Shown here: in pieces, positions 6,805-8,247 of the stretch
Position numbering within the stretch: the stretch's first letter is position 1
Layout of the letters: the number at the start of each line of letters is the position of its first letter
Source of the DNA: Gemmatimonadales bacterium UBA2975
GTDB lineage: Bacteria > Gemmatimonadota > Gemmatimonadetes > Longimicrobiales > Gaopeijiaceae
Direction: 5' to 3'
Length of the DNA stretch: 8,247 nt
Assembly (NCBI GenBank): GCA_002348265.1
Contig: DEAT01000011.1
Location: 18,510 to 26,756, forward strand
The notes under the pieces: model-generated
What the model saw: the letters and a program-made list of their open reading frames with translations, nothing else
What the model was told of the DNA's origin: nothing
Database searches by the model: none
Program-made: the position numbers and the translations under genes

Positions 6805-7782
6805 ATGGAAGATTCAGTAGATGCCGTGGTGGTGCATTACAACCGCACGGATCTAACAACTCGGTGCATCGAAGCTCTCTCTCGGGATGAGGGGCCACTG
6901 AGAACGGTGACGATCATAGATTCGGGCTCAACTAGCCCAGTTGGTCATCAGCAATTGAAGGAGTGGGGTAGGTTGTTGAGTCGGAAAAACGGGAGTAGCC
7001 CTCCGATAGGATTTTTCTTCGAGTCTTTGCAGGAAAATGTCGGGTTTGCCGGTGCCAATAACCACGGTCTTTATCGACGATTACCGGATGGAGCTGGGTT
7101 TTTTCTGGTGATCAACAATGATGCATACGTAGAACCCTCGGCTCTGAGCGAGATGTTAGGTGCGGCGATAAAAACCGGAGCAGCGATGATCGCTCCAGCC
7201 GTTTACCGGGCTAATGAGCCAGGCCGGATCGATAGATTTGGTCTGACTTTAACGAAAACTGGGTCAGGGTATGACCGCAGGCATGACGCTGATGGCCCGT
7301 TACTCTGTCCGTCTGGATGTGCTGCTCTTTACCGAAGGGATCTCGTAATGGACCTGATGGGCGACCCCGAGGGTTTCTTCGACCGGAGGTTTGAGGCTTA
7401 CGCCGAAGACTTAGATGTGGGTTTACGGGCTCGGACTCGGGGATACAGTGTGGCATTTGCCTCAGCGGCGACGATTCTTCATGAAGGAGGAGCGACCTTC
7501 GGCCCATCATCTCCTCGATCGTATTTCCTTAGACATCGGAATACGATCTGGACCATTGCCAAGAATTTTTCTCTAGACCTTATCGTGACCTTCAGTTTTT
7601 CTCTCTTGATTGGTCAAGTAGCTGGGTTAGCAAACGCTGTTCGCCGCGGTAGGTTTAAAGCTGTTGTAAAAGGAAAATTCGAGGGGGTCAGAGCTTGGTC
7701 ATCCTTCAGAAGAGAGAACGGCTACTCTCCCAGGTTCTCCGATCCGAATCTCTTGGACCAACGTTTGTGGATTAAGCGTTAG
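6805..7782 (+). CDS. Family 2 glycosyltransferase (rhamnosyltransferase-like)
   Basis: GT-A fold, inverting glycosyltransferase that would add a sugar from a nucleotide donor to the growing repeat unit on the cytoplasmic face of the inner membrane. In the 325 residues are VVVHYNR (8-14), the nucleotide-binding DSGS (39-42), ENVGFAGANNHGL (77-89), NNDA (104-107) in the place of the metal-binding DxD, GCAALYRR (171-178), the likely catalytic-base region EDLDVGLRARTRGY (201-214) and HEGG (226-229). This is the pattern of WbbL/RfbF-type enzymes, many of which transfer rhamnose; with the rml genes nearby, dTDP-rhamnose is a reasonable but unproven donor. A hydrophobic stretch at about 257-279 followed by basic residues suggests membrane association. 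ATG 6805 is preferred since the fold's first strand begins just after it; a TTG at 6760 would add 15 poorly conserved-looking residues. Neither start has a clear ribosome binding site. Confidence 0.87.
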   Translation: MEDSVDAVVVHYNRTDLTTRCIEALSRDEGPLRTVTIIDSGSTSPVGHQQLKEWGRLLSRKNGSSPPIGFFFESLQENVGFAGANNHGLYRRLPDGAGFFLVINNDAYVEPSALSEMLGAAIKTGAAMIAPAVYRANEPGRIDRFGLTLTKTGSGYDRRHDADGPLLCPSGCAALYRRDLVMDLMGDPEGFFDRRFEAYAEDLDVGLRARTRGYSVAFASAATILHEGGATFGPSSPRSYFLRHRNTIWTIAKNFSLDLIVTFSFSLLIGQVAGLANAVRRGRFKAVVKGKFEGVRAWSSFRRENGYSPRFSDPNLLDQRLWIKR

Positions 7783-7793
7783 GTCGACAACAG

Positions 7794-8247
7794 TTACCGG
7801 TTGATCAGGGCCACTGCTATACCAGCGACTCCCAGAACGGTAGTCGTCACGAACTGCTGGTTTCGTTCTAGCCAACTCCGGCGCTCGACAAAGATCTGAT
7901 CTCCGGACCGAGTTCCCGTCGATAGCAAGTCGGCCATAGGGTCAACACCCGACAGAAACGTCTCATTCTCACGGATTAATGTCAGTTTTCGGAGGTCACC
8001 TTCCCGACTCGCTCCGCCGGCTAGGGCGACTGCGCTCGCGAGTGAAGCCGTAGGGTCTAACCCATACATCCCCGGTCGATTGACTTCACCTAAGACATAA
8101 ACTCGCCGCACTGGGGTGACCGTGATGGATGGATTCCGTAGTTCTTTGGTATACCGATGAATTAGCAGGGCCCTAAGTTCGGCGATTGAGAGGTCGACAG
8201 CGGAGATGCGACCTAGCATCGGCAGAGTCACAACCCCTTCTTCGTCG
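7794..8247 (-). CDS. Polysaccharide export protein with SLBB domain (5' end outside the window)
   Basis: The C-terminal 150 residues of a second Wza-like export protein; the frame is open through the right edge, so the GTG at 8231 is an internal valine and not the start. The visible part begins DEEGVVTLPMLGR, the end of a Poly_export domain (compare GFVVIPDVGR in the larger protein), continues through a helix and strand to one SLBB unit starting VYVLGEVNRPGMYGL (visible residues 49-63) and closing with GDQIFVERRSW (115-125), and ends in a hydrophobic helix (132-150). This is a simpler layout, one SLBB before the tail, than its neighbour at 4293-6515. It is likely to act in the same envelope-crossing export step or to serve a second polymer. 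No cysteine appears in the visible part; signal peptide and possible lipobox lie outside. Its stop is 11 bases from the convergent glycosyltransferase stop. Confidence 0.85.
   Translation of the reverse strand, partial: DEEGVVTLPMLGRISAVDLSIAELRALLIHRYTKELRNPSITVTPVRRVYVLGEVNRPGMYGLDPTASLASAVALAGGASREGDLRKLTLIRENETFLSGVDPMADLLSTGTRSGDQIFVERRSWLERNQQFVTTTVLGVAGIAVALINR

Noticed and set aside
7211..7510. Open frame of 99 codons on the - strand inside the glycosyltransferase gene
   Set aside because: It is antisense to the conserved catalytic region, and its His/Arg/Pro-rich composition is typical of a shadow frame.
8229..8231. GTG 8231 as the start of the second export protein
   Set aside because: The frame continues to the right edge, and the residues before it (DEEGV) match the Poly_export strand that leads into TLPMLGR, so this is an internal codon.

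Overview
The window is a slice of a surface or exopolysaccharide locus from a Gram-negative (diderm) bacterium. It encodes three dTDP-sugar enzymes, a nucleotide-sugar dehydrogenase of the UDP-GlcNAc 6-dehydrogenase (WbpA) type, a family 2 glycosyltransferase, and two polysaccharide-export proteins with SLBB domains. Export proteins of this kind work at the outer membrane. The N-terminal stretch of the large export protein (a 'NPELVR..LRDSGLTQEEIRAQL' helical module) resembles what I recall from SLBB proteins of Gemmatimonadota, so I lean weakly to that phylum or a relative. Base composition looks roughly balanced (my visual estimate). No tRNA, rRNA, CRISPR array, insertion sequence or integrase is visible.

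Left part (1-2809, + strand): the tail of an unidentified gene is followed by rmlD, rmlA and rmlB, which overlap or are closely spaced except for a 111-base gap before rmlA. They provide three of the four steps from glucose-1-phosphate to dTDP-L-rhamnose: RmlA makes dTDP-glucose, RmlB dehydrates it to the 4-keto-6-deoxy sugar, and RmlD performs the final reduction. The 3,5-epimerase gene rmlC is not in the window. After an 83-base gap comes the dehydrogenase gene (2893-4185), which would supply a UDP-HexNAc uronic acid.

Right part (4293-8247): gene direction alternates. A 740-residue Wza/Poly_export-type protein with about five SLBB repeats lies on the - strand (4293-6515), tail to tail with the dehydrogenase. 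A family 2 glycosyltransferase (6805-7782, +) lies head to head with it across a 289-base gap. A second, shorter export protein (7794-8247, -) runs off the right edge, and its stop codon is only 11 bases from that of the glycosyltransferase.

The inferred logic is that the enzymes make activated rhamnose (or another dTDP-6-deoxysugar) and an N-acetylated hexuronic acid, the glycosyltransferase builds the repeat unit on the cytoplasmic membrane, and the SLBB proteins carry the polymer across the envelope. I see no clearly new system. The points worth a second look are the missing rmlC, the short RmlA, the two unequal export proteins sharing a C-terminal hydrophobic tail, the complete lack of cysteine (hence no lipobox) in the large one, and the rarity of Shine-Dalgarno sequences.
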